Assembly (NCBI GenBank): GCA_964477265.1 | Contig: CAYZDJ010000010.1 | Location: 24,453-88,452 of the forward strand | DNA: 64,000 nt | Reading direction: 5' to 3' | Source of the DNA: CAIVPM01 sp964477265 | GTDB lineage: Bacteria; Bacteroidota; Bacteroidia; Chitinophagales; Chitinophagaceae | In this document: piece after piece, positions 35,797-44,676 of the stretch | Numbering within the stretch: the stretch's first letter is position 1 | How the letters are laid out: each line of letters opens with the position of its first letter | The notes under the pieces: model-generated | The model's input: the letters and a program-made list of their open reading frames with translations, nothing else | What the model was told of the DNA's origin: nothing | Database searches by the model: none | Made by a program: the position numbers and the translations under genes

Positions 35797-37051
35797 AAAA
35801 AGTAAACATATTATTTACTCAAAAGCTGATATTGAAAAATATTTGCAAGGCAAAATGAGTTATGAAGAAATGCACCAGCTTGAGTTGGCTGCATTGCAAG
35901 ATCTATTTTTGGCTGATGCAATTGAAGGATATACCAATGCAGACCAAGCAATAACAGCACAGCATTTAAGTGAAATTGAAACAGAAATTTTAGCTAACAG
36001 GCCTGTTGCAAAAGTGGTGAATATTAACAAGAAAAAAAGTTGGGGTTTTATGCAGGTTGCAGCGTCAATTGTTGTAATTGTAATTGGTACTTATGCTGCA
36101 AGTTTATTGTTTAAAAAAAATATACCAACTACAACTGAAAAGGAAATTGCAGTTACTGAACCCAATAAAACTATTGCAAACACTGATACCATAACTAACA
36201 ACAATATTGCTTCAGTTACTGAAAATAAAGCAACGCAAAAAACTGAACAATCAAATGGCAATGCAAATGCAGCAACGCCATTTATTTCAACAGAAAGAAA
36301 TGATGACATCAGAAATGTGAATAATAATGTGATGGATTCAGCACAAAATTATGACAGGCAACTTGCACAGGCAGATACAAAAACTTATCAATGGAAACCG
36401 GAAGATGAAAAGACGAAAGAGGCAATTGCAAAAGATAACACGAATATAAAAGTTGATACAATTGCAAATGGAAATTTAGCTGCAAACACAAATGCCGTTT
36501 ATTATAACTACAATGGCTATGCAACTGCGAATGATGCAAGTAAATTTAATACCAAAGCCAGAAAAGGCTACAGCACTGAAAATGCAGCATCAAATACCAT
36601 TAACCTGGCACCTATAAAAATGAAGGCTGACACAAGCTACAAGCCAGTGGCTGTAAGCAATGTTGGTTTTAAGGCTAAAAAAGAGCTAAGCACTTTGCCA
36701 TATAAATTAACCAAAGAAGATAGCCTTGCAGTGCCTGTAAATGGCTGGGCTTCGTTTAATGAATATGTAAGAAACAACACATCAACTGTATCATACACTG
36801 ACACCTCAAGAAATAATTTTACAGTTACAAATGGCAGGACTGGTGAAGCTGTTGTTGACCTGGAATTTTTGGTTGATAAAGATGGCAAGCCAGATAAAAT
36901 TGTTGTAACAAACTCTACCAATGCTGCAAATGATACTACAGCAATTAATTTATTGAAAAATGGACCAAGGTGGATTACAACAGATAACGAAAATTCTCAG
37001 AGAAACAGAAAAAACTATAAAAAGAAGGCAAAAGTTTCCATTAAATTTTAG
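35789..37051 (+). CDS. Anti-sigma-factor-like membrane protein with TonB-like C-terminus
   Basis: The 420-residue product has an N-terminal cytosolic domain (KADIEKYLQGKMSYEEMHQLE, common in Bacteroidota anti-sigma proteins), one span at about 92-112, a long Asn/Thr/Ala-rich low-complexity periplasmic linker (about 120-330), and a C-terminal TonB_C/energy-transducer-like domain (GEAVVDLEFLVDKDGKPDKIVV, about 353-375). The design suggests a membrane-tethered regulator that senses the envelope. It overlaps the sigma gene by eight bases. Confidence 0.75.
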   Translation: MTEKSKHIIYSKADIEKYLQGKMSYEEMHQLELAALQDLFLADAIEGYTNADQAITAQHLSEIETEILANRPVAKVVNINKKKSWGFMQVAASIVVIVIGTYAASLLFKKNIPTTTEKEIAVTEPNKTIANTDTITNNNIASVTENKATQKTEQSNGNANAATPFISTERNDDIRNVNNNVMDSAQNYDRQLAQADTKTYQWKPEDEKTKEAIAKDNTNIKVDTIANGNLAANTNAVYYNYNGYATANDASKFNTKARKGYSTENAASNTINLAPIKMKADTSYKPVAVSNVGFKAKKELSTLPYKLTKEDSLAVPVNGWASFNEYVRNNTSTVSYTDTSRNNFTVTNGRTGEAVVDLEFLVDKDGKPDKIVVTNSTNAANDTTAINLLKNGPRWITTDNENSQRNRKNYKKKAKVSIKF

Positions 37052-37052
37052 T

Positions 37053-38048
37053 TTAGTCAGCCACTCTTTTAATTCTTTGTTCAAGCAGCATCATATCTGT
37101 TAAAACTATTGCTGTTGCTGCTTCTACAACTACTGGAACACGCAATGCAATACATAAATCGTGTCTTCCTTTAATTGCAAATTCTTCTATTTCTTTAGAT
37201 ACATTATTAAATGAATTTTGTGTTTTGGGTGTTGATGAAGTAGGTTTAACCGCAACACGAAAAACCAAATCATTTCCATTACTTAAACCACCAACAATAC
37301 CACCAGCATTATTGGTTTTTGTTTTTCCATTTTCATTAATTATAACATCGTTGTGCTGAGAGCCAAACATTTTTGCAGCAGCAAAGCCACTTCCAAATTC
37401 AATACCTTTTATTGCAGGAATGGCAAACACAATATGGCTTATCAAGCTTTCAACGCTATTAAAAAAAGGTTCGCCCAAACCAACAGGCAAGCCAGTTGCA
37501 ACACATTCAACAATACCACCAACGCTGTCATTATTTGCAATAGCTTTATCAATTCCCTTTTCAATATCAGTTTCACCACCAACTTCAATAAGCTTTGCAT
37601 TGATTGAAATATTGTTCAGCATTTTTTTTGCAACCACACTAGCAGCAACTAAGCAAAGTGTCAATCGTCCACTAAAATGCCCACTGCCCCTGTAATCTTC
37701 AAATCCTCCAAATTTTTTATGTGCCACAAAATCGGCATGCCCAGGTCGTGGAATATCCCTTTGCTTTTCATAATCACTGCTGCGTACATTTTTATTTTCA
37801 AATAAAATAGTTAGTGGTGCACCCGTAGTTTTATCATTAAAAATTCCAGATTTAAAAATGGGTAAATCTTCTTCCTGGCGTGGTGTTGTAGCTTTTTGCA
37901 AGCCTCCTTTTCTTCTTTCAATATCTTGCAAAAAGTCGTTTTGAGTTAATGTTAATCCAGCAGGAACGCCATCAATTACAATACCTATACACTCGCCATG
38001 CGATTCTCCAAAAATGGAAAGCTTAAATATTGTTCCAAATGAATTCAT
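37053..38048 (-). CDS. aroC: Chorismate synthase
   Basis: The 331-residue product has the N-terminal FGESHG (13-18), RPGHAD, GSGHFSGRLT and the C-terminal GRHDLCIALR motifs. It makes chorismate from 5-enolpyruvylshikimate 3-phosphate with FMNH2, the last shikimate-pathway step. Other aro genes are not adjacent. The gene ends one base from the stop of the anti-sigma gene, so they are tightly convergent. Confidence 0.96.
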   Translation of the reverse strand: MNSFGTIFKLSIFGESHGECIGIVIDGVPAGLTLTQNDFLQDIERRKGGLQKATTPRQEEDLPIFKSGIFNDKTTGAPLTILFENKNVRSSDYEKQRDIPRPGHADFVAHKKFGGFEDYRGSGHFSGRLTLCLVAASVVAKKMLNNISINAKLIEVGGETDIEKGIDKAIANNDSVGGIVECVATGLPVGLGEPFFNSVESLISHIVFAIPAIKGIEFGSGFAAAKMFGSQHNDVIINENGKTKTNNAGGIVGGLSNGNDLVFRVAVKPTSSTPKTQNSFNNVSKEIEEFAIKGRHDLCIALRVPVVVEAATAIVLTDMMLLEQRIKRVAD

Positions 38049-38061
38049 TTTCTTTTATTTT

Positions 38062-38103
38062 TTTTCACGCAACGAAGCAAAGGATACAACGAACGCAACG
38101 TTT
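38062..38103. repeat. Fragment of the CGCAAAG repeat family
   Basis: CACGCAACGAAGCAAAGGAT, then ACAACGAACGCAACG resembles the arms at 25069 and 58933. It is one-sided. Confidence 0.45.
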
Positions 38104-38115
38104 TTAATATATTTT

Positions 38116-38150
38116 ATCATTCATCATTCCTTGTTCATTATTCAATTTAC
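38116..38150 (+). repeat. Heptad array, ATCATTC type
   Basis: Units ATCATTC, ATCATTC, CTTGTTC, ATTATTC, AATTTAC lie in register just before the flippase gene end. Confidence 0.75.
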
Positions 38151-38154
38151 TTTA

Positions 38155-39642
38155 TTACCTAATTTTTAAAACCCACCTATCCCAAAGCTGTCTTGCATCT
38201 GGTGTTAATTTCAAAGCAAAAATCCCTGCAACAAATAAACCTGAAAAAATAATTACCCTTAAAGCAATTCCAACAAAACCAACAAGTGTATTGCAGCAGT
38301 AAAATGCAATAAAATAGCAGCTTACAGCCAAAACTATTGCTAACAAATTTTTATAATTAAACGGTTGCATTTTAAACTTTCTACGCAAATATTCATAGCG
38401 AATAAAATTGTAAATTGTAATAGAAATAATATCGGAATATGCCGAACCAATAATTCCAAATTTGCCAATTAAAATCCATGCAGTTGGCATTCTTACAGCA
38501 AGCAAAACCATACCTGTAATAAACTCAAATTTCCAAAAGGTAGATGTGCCAATAATTAAGCTATTCACGCCTGTTGATGCATCAATAGTACGAGCAATAC
38601 ATATAAAAAACATGGTGTTCATACCTGCTTTCCATGTTGGGTCTATGTTTAAAAAATCAATTGTTGGTAAAGCATTAAGCCAGATATTGCCAAATAAAAA
38701 CAAAGCCATTAACGAAAGGTTAATACAGCTTCTGCTATAAATCCTGTTTATCTCAAGTAAATTTTTGTCTTTCCACGCCTGTGTTAAAATACCAATAGAG
38801 CCACCAATCATAGCCTTTTGTGGCACGTTTACCAAGTTTGCACCATACTGTGCCAAACCAAAATCGGCTACAAAATTTTGCCCATAAAGTTTTCCAATTA
38901 TAAACGAATCCAAAACACCTGTTAATGTCATTATAATTAATCCAGAGTAAATTAATGACTGCATTGCAACCATTTTTTTCCAAAACTTTTTTGTAACACG
39001 CGAAATACTAAAATGGAAATAAACTTCATTTTTTCTTTTTAAAAACAAATAAAGAATTAGGAACAGAAAGCAAAACTGCAAGCTGTATAGTAAAACAAAA
39101 CTGCTAAGCCCAAGCCAACCTTGCATTACACAAATCATTAATACAACAGTAATAAATCTTAACGCAGTTTCTTTTAAAAAATTGGTTACAATTGATTGAT
39201 GCTTAACATAGGCATAAGTTTCAAACACAGTAAACAAAACCACTCCAAAAGCAAATACATACAAGTAGATATAATTATCAACTATTAATGGCGAACGTTC
39301 GACATATTTAGAAACAAAATATGGTTTTAAAAAATATCCAGCCAAGCTAAATAGTGCAAAACCAATTAAACACACAATTAAAATAAGTGTAAGTAATTCA
39401 TTTTTTTTCTTGGGTAAATTATCGTTGTAGTATGGATAGAATTTATATAAAACTGGCAATACACCAAATGTTGAAAATGCAATAGCCAATTGAGAAAAAT
39501 CAATGATAATTTTTGTTAACCCAACATAGCCTTTATCTATAACCCCAAACTTTGTATAAAGCAATACAGTTACACCACCAAACACAAAGCCCATTATCAT
39601 AAATATAGTTGATAAAAGTGTTTGTTTGCGAAGTGTCTGCAT
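38155..39642 (-). CDS. Oligosaccharide flippase (Wzx-like, MOP superfamily)
   Basis: The 495-residue product has about 14 spans. It starts with an amphipathic N-terminus and a first span with GGVTVLLYTKFGVIDKGYVGL, then ...FSTFGVLPVLYKFYPYY, typical of polysaccharide export MOP proteins. It should flip lipid-linked oligosaccharides across the inner membrane, for example in surface glycan synthesis. No glycosyltransferase cluster is nearby, which is unusual for Wzx. Confidence 0.88.
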   Translation of the reverse strand: MQTLRKQTLLSTIFMIMGFVFGGVTVLLYTKFGVIDKGYVGLTKIIIDFSQLAIAFSTFGVLPVLYKFYPYYNDNLPKKKNELLTLILIVCLIGFALFSLAGYFLKPYFVSKYVERSPLIVDNYIYLYVFAFGVVLFTVFETYAYVKHQSIVTNFLKETALRFITVVLMICVMQGWLGLSSFVLLYSLQFCFLFLILYLFLKRKNEVYFHFSISRVTKKFWKKMVAMQSLIYSGLIIMTLTGVLDSFIIGKLYGQNFVADFGLAQYGANLVNVPQKAMIGGSIGILTQAWKDKNLLEINRIYSRSCINLSLMALFLFGNIWLNALPTIDFLNIDPTWKAGMNTMFFICIARTIDASTGVNSLIIGTSTFWKFEFITGMVLLAVRMPTAWILIGKFGIIGSAYSDIISITIYNFIRYEYLRRKFKMQPFNYKNLLAIVLAVSCYFIAFYCCNTLVGFVGIALRVIIFSGLFVAGIFALKLTPDARQLWDRWVLKIR

Positions 39643-39685
39643 TTAACTGTAAAATTTTGGCGAATATAACAACCTACAATCCAAT

Positions 39686-40366
39686 TTATTTTTTATGAGG
39701 AATATTGTTGAAGCAAACAATCTGAAACTGGCTTCTGTTGCCACTTTCAAGCATCTGCGTCATTGTTCCAAGTTCAAACCTTAAATTATTTGTAACCATA
39801 TATCCCAATGCTGCATAAAACCTGTTGCGGTCGAATGTTGGCTTTTTTGCATTTAAAAATATTTCGTTGTAAATGGATGCATACAAAGTATTTTTTTGCA
39901 TTACAGTTTTATTTAAAGGGATATTGAGTGATAGAAAATACCTGAACCTTACGTTCACATCATCATTCATAAACCTTTCTTCTATTCTATACCTGTGCAA
40001 AATATTTATGCCTTTAAAGCTTTGCCTTGTTATAAACTGCTGGTAAATCCTGTGCTCATTAGTCGAGGTTTTTTCATCCGTATTCGCAATGTATTTATTT
40101 GAATTAACAAAGGCATAGCCCATTAAAACGTTGTTATTATTTTCAGATAAATTATAGCCAATGCCAGTTCTTACAAGCAGTTGATCCAAATCGCCAATAG
40201 CATTATAGTTTCTATATTGCACTTCATGATGCCAATTCCATTTTTTATCAATTGCCTTGTTGCCAAAGTATATAAGCCAATTGCCATAATTAGATTTTTG
40301 AGCCATTGCAGCACCAGCATACAACATAAGAATAGCCAATACAATGCTTAGTTTATTTAATTTCAT
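39686..40366 (-). CDS. DUF2490 outer-membrane-like protein
   Basis: The 226-residue product has a signal peptide (ending AGAAMAQ) and a beta-barrel-like body. WLIYFGNKAIDKKWNWHHEVQYRNYN and GYNLSENNNNVLMGYAFV match DUF2490 of Bacteroidota. It overlaps the end of the M1 peptidase gene by 14 bases and is probably co-transcribed with it. Function unknown. Confidence 0.85.
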   Translation of the reverse strand: MKLNKLSIVLAILMLYAGAAMAQKSNYGNWLIYFGNKAIDKKWNWHHEVQYRNYNAIGDLDQLLVRTGIGYNLSENNNNVLMGYAFVNSNKYIANTDEKTSTNEHRIYQQFITRQSFKGINILHRYRIEERFMNDDVNVRFRYFLSLNIPLNKTVMQKNTLYASIYNEIFLNAKKPTFDRNRFYAALGYMVTNNLRFELGTMTQMLESGNRSQFQIVCFNNIPHKK

Positions 40367-42179
40367 TAACGGTATTTTTTACTTTAAGCAAATAAAGGCG
40401 TTCTACATTTTTACTGTTAAACCATTCTTCATTTTTCATTCTTAATCGTTTGTGTTGCCATTCGGTTGTAGGTATTATTTTTTTATTGGTTGATGGAATA
40501 GTGACAGGCATATTAAATCCATCAATGCAATTTGTGTATCTGTAAAATAATTTCTTTCCTTTAAAATAATATTCAAGCGTGGGTATTTGTGTTGTGGTTA
40601 AATACTGGTCAAATGTTTTTTGCAAGTCAAGCCCTGTTTCATTTATTAAATATTGCTCAATCTCGCTGCCATCAACAGTTTTATGGTAAAACCTTTCATT
40701 CATTCCCCTTAATATTTTCCTGAATTTTTCATCATCATTCAAGGCGTTGCGAATGCTGTGTATCATATTGCTTGCTTTATAATACATATCGCTACTACCC
40801 TCTTTATTTACACCATAAGGTCCTATAATAGGCTCATCATTACTTATGCTTTTCCTTAATCCATAGCAATAATCATTGCCAGCTTCCTTGCCATAATAAT
40901 ATTCTGTAAACAACACTTCGCTATAGTTAGTAAAGCCTTCGTGCACCCACATATCAGCAATATCATTTGTGGTTATAGAATTTGCAAACCACTCGTGCCC
41001 ACTTTCGTGAACAATAATAAAATCCCACTTTAAGCCCCAGCCACTGTCACTGCCACTTAAATCCCTGCCCTTATAGCCATTTTGATAACCATTTCCATAG
41101 GCAATGGCACTTTGATGCTCCATACCCAAATAAGGTGCTTCCACCAGCTTATACCCATCTTCATAAAAAGGATAAGCACCAAACCAATATTCAAATGCAC
41201 GCAACATTGGCTTTACTTGTTTAAACTGTTCCTGTGCTTTTTCTTTGTTGTAATCTAAAAAATAATAGCTGAGATTAAGTATACCTTTTTCACCTTTAAA
41301 CGTGTCGATTATATAATCATAAGCACCAATATAAGGAACAATACAATAAGTATTAATTGGATTTTTGACGTCCCATTTATAAGAAACATTATATCCATGA
41401 TGATTTGGAAATATTATCTCCCTATCACCACTATCCAATGGTTGAAGAATTGGATTTCTGCCATTACTTACTCCAATTAATTTGGGGTATTTATAGTAGT
41501 CCCTTATTATTGTTAAACTTGCCCCATTATCAGGTTCATCTCCTTGATAATCTTTACAGGGAAACCAGCAGCTTGCACCTAACCCTTGGCAAGCAACGCT
41601 TACAAATGGTCTTCCTAATTTATCTTTACCCCAAACCCAACCTCCATCCCATGGTGCTTTTTTTGCTTCTTGTGGTTTGCCGTGGTAATAGATTTTAAGT
41701 TCATAAGTTGTATCATAAAATAAATCATACTTGCTTAAATCTGCATATTCATAATTTTTTTCTATTGTATCTTCCAAATCAAATTGATATAGATAAGGAT
41801 TATCGTCTTCTAAAAGTTGATTTTGGAATAAAAAACTGTCAATCTGCATTGGATATTGCAAATCTATTTGCATATAACAATCTTTCTTTTTTCTAGGAAT
41901 ATGCTCACTTGGTAGTTTAATCAAATTCGTAGCATCGTATTTTAACTCACTAACTCTTCTTAATTTAAAAGTAATCTTACAAACCCCCTCAATCTCCTTC
42001 TTTTCAAAATCTGGTTTCACAGTTATATCATATCTCAACACATCCCACCAACTTCTGTTTTCATTATTGCTGCCACGCAGGGTATCGGCTTTGGTAAAAG
42101 TATTTTTAGGCGTGTTTAGTTGGGCTTGCAGGCAAGTAGTAATTAGTAAATAGCAAATAGCAAGTAGTATTTTTTTCAT
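40353..42179 (-). CDS. Secreted M1 family aminopeptidase
   Basis: The 608-residue product is a gluzincin with HESGH at 391-395 and the third zinc ligand Glu414 (HEXXH-X18-E). GMEHQSAIAYG is the M1 substrate-recognition element (GxMEN equivalent). ATG 42179 (KKILLAICYLLITTCLQAQ signal peptide) is the start; the frame also opens upstream at 42236, but that extension is encoded by heptad repeats. The signal peptide itself is encoded by a heptad array (42131-42172), and a 21-bp heptad run lies at 40424-40444 near the C-terminus. Likely periplasmic or surface peptide digestion. Confidence 0.92.
   Translation of the reverse strand: MKKILLAICYLLITTCLQAQLNTPKNTFTKADTLRGSNNENRSWWDVLRYDITVKPDFEKKEIEGVCKITFKLRRVSELKYDATNLIKLPSEHIPRKKKDCYMQIDLQYPMQIDSFLFQNQLLEDDNPYLYQFDLEDTIEKNYEYADLSKYDLFYDTTYELKIYYHGKPQEAKKAPWDGGWVWGKDKLGRPFVSVACQGLGASCWFPCKDYQGDEPDNGASLTIIRDYYKYPKLIGVSNGRNPILQPLDSGDREIIFPNHHGYNVSYKWDVKNPINTYCIVPYIGAYDYIIDTFKGEKGILNLSYYFLDYNKEKAQEQFKQVKPMLRAFEYWFGAYPFYEDGYKLVEAPYLGMEHQSAIAYGNGYQNGYKGRDLSGSDSGWGLKWDFIIVHESGHEWFANSITTNDIADMWVHEGFTNYSEVLFTEYYYGKEAGNDYCYGLRKSISNDEPIIGPYGVNKEGSSDMYYKASNMIHSIRNALNDDEKFRKILRGMNERFYHKTVDGSEIEQYLINETGLDLQKTFDQYLTTTQIPTLEYYFKGKKLFYRYTNCIDGFNMPVTIPSTNKKIIPTTEWQHKRLRMKNEEWFNSKNVERLYLLKVKNTVNEIK
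40424..40444 (+). repeat. Three heptads inside the M1 peptidase gene
   Basis: ATTCTTC, ATTTTTC, ATTCTTA lie in register, exactly 21 bp or seven codons, encoding part of a charged RMKNEEW segment. Confidence 0.55.
42131..42172 (+). repeat. Heptad array encoding the signal peptide of the M1 peptidase
   Basis: Six units GGCAAGT, AGTAATT, AGTAAAT, AGCAAAT, AGCAAGT, AGTATTT in register. On the minus strand they encode the hydrophobic LLAICYLLITTCL core. Confidence 0.85.
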
Positions 42180-42203
42180 ACAACAAATTAAGCAAATAAA
42201 ATT

Positions 42204-42280
42204 GTAAATCGTAGTTCGCAAATCGTAAATTAACATTATACTTCCAAGTTATAACTTCATACTTCATACTTACGCTTACA
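42204..42280 (+). repeat. Two heptad arrays upstream of era
   Basis: GTAAATC, GTAGTTC, GCAAATC, GTAAATT (42204-42231), then TACTTCC, AAGTTAT, AACTTCA, TACTTCA, TACTTAC, GCTTACA (42239-42280). They fill most of the divergent spacer. Confidence 0.8.
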
Positions 42281-42292
42281 TTTGCAGCCATT

Positions 42293-43162
42293 ATGAAATC
42301 TGGTTTTGTAAATATTTTTGGTAAACCCAATGCTGGTAAAAGCACTTTATTAAATGCTTTGCTGGGAGAAAAATTGGCAATTGTGTCGCCAAAAGTGCAA
42401 ACTACAAGGCATAGAATAAAAGGTTTTTTAAGCAAACCTGGCGAGTACCAGATTGTTTTTAGTGATACTCCAGGCATTATAGAAAGCAAGTATAAGCTGC
42501 ACGAAAAAATGATGGCTGCTGTAAAAAATGCCTTAGAAGATGTGGATGTAGCATTATTGATTGCAGATGTGAATGACGATTTTGATGAAGTAGATAAAAT
42601 GTTTACTGCCCTTAATTTAAAAGTGCCTTCTTTATTAATTTTAAATAAAATTGATGAAGCACACAATGGCAGAATTGCAGATGCTGCTGCTTTTTTTGAA
42701 AGCAAGCCTTATGTAAAAAAACTCATTAAGGTTTCTGCTTTGCACAAACATCATTTACCTAAATTATTAAATGCAATAATTGAGTTATTACCAGAAGGTA
42801 TGCCTTTTTATAGCGAGGATGATTTAAGCGATTTGCCTACCAAGTTTTTTGTTAGCGAATTGATAAGAGAAAAAGTATATACATTGTTTCAAGACGAAAT
42901 ACCTTACCATGTAGCAGTATTGGTTAATGAGTATAAAGAAAAAGATACTTTGGTAAAAATACAGGCAGATATTATAGTGCAAAGAGATACACAGAAAGCA
43001 ATAATAATAGGTAGTGGTGGACAAATGATAAAAGAGCTTGGAAGCCTTGCACGCAGAGACATTGAGAAGTTTATAGAACGCAAGGTTTTTTTGGAATTAC
43101 TGGTAAAAGTAAAACCTAAGTGGCGAGACAATGAAATGCAGTTGAAGGAATATGGATATTAG
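42293..43162 (+). CDS. era: GTPase Era
   Basis: The 289-residue product has G1 GKPNAGKS (10-17), G2 T in QTTRHRIKG, G3 DTPGI, G4 NKID and the C-terminal KH domain (IIIGSGGQMIKELGSLARRDIEKFIERKVFLELLVKV). It binds the 3' end of 16S rRNA and helps 30S maturation. Heptad arrays flank it on both sides. The related GTPase gene der follows on the same strand. Confidence 0.97.
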   Translation: MKSGFVNIFGKPNAGKSTLLNALLGEKLAIVSPKVQTTRHRIKGFLSKPGEYQIVFSDTPGIIESKYKLHEKMMAAVKNALEDVDVALLIADVNDDFDEVDKMFTALNLKVPSLLILNKIDEAHNGRIADAAAFFESKPYVKKLIKVSALHKHHLPKLLNAIIELLPEGMPFYSEDDLSDLPTKFFVSELIREKVYTLFQDEIPYHVAVLVNEYKEKDTLVKIQADIIVQRDTQKAIIIGSGGQMIKELGSLARRDIEKFIERKVFLELLVKVKPKWRDNEMQLKEYGY

Positions 43163-43169
43163 CAATGTT

Positions 43170-43260
43170 GAATTTTGAATTATAAATTTTGAATGATGAG
43201 TTGAGAATTATCAGGATTGTAACTTTTAGTTTTTAACTTTTAACTTTTAACTTTTGACTT
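43170..43260 (+). repeat. Thirteen-unit heptad array between era and der
   Basis: From 43170 to 43260 the sequence divides into 13 units of 7 bp without a register break: GAATTTT, GAATTAT, AAATTTT, GAATGAT, GAGTTGA, GAATTAT, CAGGATT, GTAACTT, TTAGTTT, TTAACTT x3, TTGACTT. It ends five bases before the der start codon. Confidence 0.9.
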
Positions 43261-43265
43261 AAGAA

Positions 43266-44573
43266 ATGTATACAGTAGCAATAGTAGGAAGACCCAATGT
43301 GGGTAAAAGCACATTCTTTAATAGAATGTTAGAACAACGCAAAGCCATTGTAGATGATATAAGTGGCGTTACACGAGACAGGCAATATGGCGTGAGTGAT
43401 TGGAATGGTAAGACTTTCAATGTAATTGACACTGGTGGTTTTGTGCATGATAGCGTTGATATTTTTGAAGTAGAAATTCGCAAGCAAGTTAAAATTGCCA
43501 TAGAAGAAGCTGATGGTATTATTTTTATGGTAGAGGTAGAAACTGGCATTACCCCACTTGACGAAGCAATGGCAAATATGTTGCGTCAAAGTAAAAAGCC
43601 TGTTTACCTTGCAGTAAATAAAGTAGATAACCATAAACGCGAATTGGAAGCTACCGAATTTTATAGTTTAGGTTTTGAAACTTTATATAATATAAGCAGC
43701 ATTAGTGGTAGTGGTACAGGCGATTTGCTTGATGCTATCTGCGAAAAAATTGCTGTTGAAAAGGAAGAAGAAACAGATAAGGTTGAACTGCCAAAGTTTG
43801 CCATTATTGGTCAGCCTAATGTTGGTAAAAGCTCTTTGCTAAATGCATTGATTGGGCAAGAAAGAACCATTGTAAGTGATATTGCAGGCACTACAAGAGA
43901 CACAATTCATACTCACTATAATTTATATAATAAAGAGTTTGTTTTAATAGATACTGCAGGTATAAGAAAGAAGAATAAGGATAAAGATGATTTGGAGTTT
44001 TATTCTATTATACGTGCCATTAAAGCAATGGACGAAGCTGATGTGTGCTTATTAGTTATTGATGCAGAAAAAGGTATTACAGCACAGGATGTAAATATTT
44101 TTAGCCTTGCCACACGCAAAGGCAAAGGCATTGTAGTATTGGTAAACAAATGGGATTTAGCAGAAAAAAGTACCAACACTGCAAGAGATTATGAAGCAGA
44201 TTTAAAAAGGAAGATTGCACCATTTACCGATGTGCCAGTAATATTTATTAGTGCAAAAGAAAAAACAAGGATTTTTAAAGCCATTGAAATTGGCTTGCAG
44301 GTTTTTGAAAGTAAAAGCCGAAGAATTGCAACAAGCAAGTTGAATGAAGTGCTATTAAAAGCTGTTGAAAATTACCATGCACCTGTTGTTCGTGGGCATA
44401 CAGTTAAAGTAAAATATATAATGCAGTTACCAACGCATGTTCCATCATTTGCTTTTTTTACCAACTTCCCCGATGATATTAAAATGCCATATAGAAACTA
44501 TCTGGAAAATCAATTAAGAACACATTTTGATTTTAAGGGTGTACCTGTAAGAATATTTTTTAGAAAGAAATAA
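43266..44573 (+). CDS. der: Ribosome-associated GTPase Der (EngA)
   Basis: The 435-residue product has two GTPase domains with G1 motifs GRPNVGKS (8-15) and GQPNVGKS (182-189), DTGG and DTAG G3 motifs, NKVD and NKWD G4 motifs, and the KH-like C-terminal domain. It is needed for 50S ribosome assembly. It lies 103 bp after era, separated by heptads. A terminator follows at 44597. Confidence 0.97.
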   Translation: MYTVAIVGRPNVGKSTFFNRMLEQRKAIVDDISGVTRDRQYGVSDWNGKTFNVIDTGGFVHDSVDIFEVEIRKQVKIAIEEADGIIFMVEVETGITPLDEAMANMLRQSKKPVYLAVNKVDNHKRELEATEFYSLGFETLYNISSISGSGTGDLLDAICEKIAVEKEEETDKVELPKFAIIGQPNVGKSSLLNALIGQERTIVSDIAGTTRDTIHTHYNLYNKEFVLIDTAGIRKKNKDKDDLEFYSIIRAIKAMDEADVCLLVIDAEKGITAQDVNIFSLATRKGKGIVVLVNKWDLAEKSTNTARDYEADLKRKIAPFTDVPVIFISAKEKTRIFKAIEIGLQVFESKSRRIATSKLNEVLLKAVENYHAPVVRGHTVKVKYIMQLPTHVPSFAFFTNFPDDIKMPYRNYLENQLRTHFDFKGVPVRIFFRKK

Positions 44574-44596
44574 ATTTATTGTATATAAAATTTTAT

Positions 44597-44626
44597 AGAA
44601 TGGCAGTCAATAATGGCTGCCATTCT
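44597..44626 (+). terminator. Hairpin after der
   Basis: AGAATGGCAG (44597-44606) pairs perfectly with CTGCCATTCT (44617-44626) around a ten-base loop; only a weak T-rich tail follows. Confidence 0.7.
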
Positions 44627-44661
44627 TATTTAGTATTAACTAAACATATAATAAAATTTTC

Positions 44662-44669
44662 TAAGTTTG
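44662..44669 (+). promoter_or_regulatory. TAAGTTTG box just before the TPR kinase gene
   Basis: A perfect TAnnTTTG match seven bases before ATG 44677, implying a very short leader. The -33 region is not clear. Confidence 0.4.
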
Positions 44670-44676
44670 TGGGTAC

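Noticed and set aside
42180..42236. Nineteen-codon N-terminal extension of the M1 peptidase
   Set aside because: Encoded by heptad repeats and placed before a full signal peptide; ATG 42179 is the natural start.
43170..43260. CRISPR-like periodicity
   Set aside because: Period is 7 bp without spacers; no cas genes anywhere in the window.
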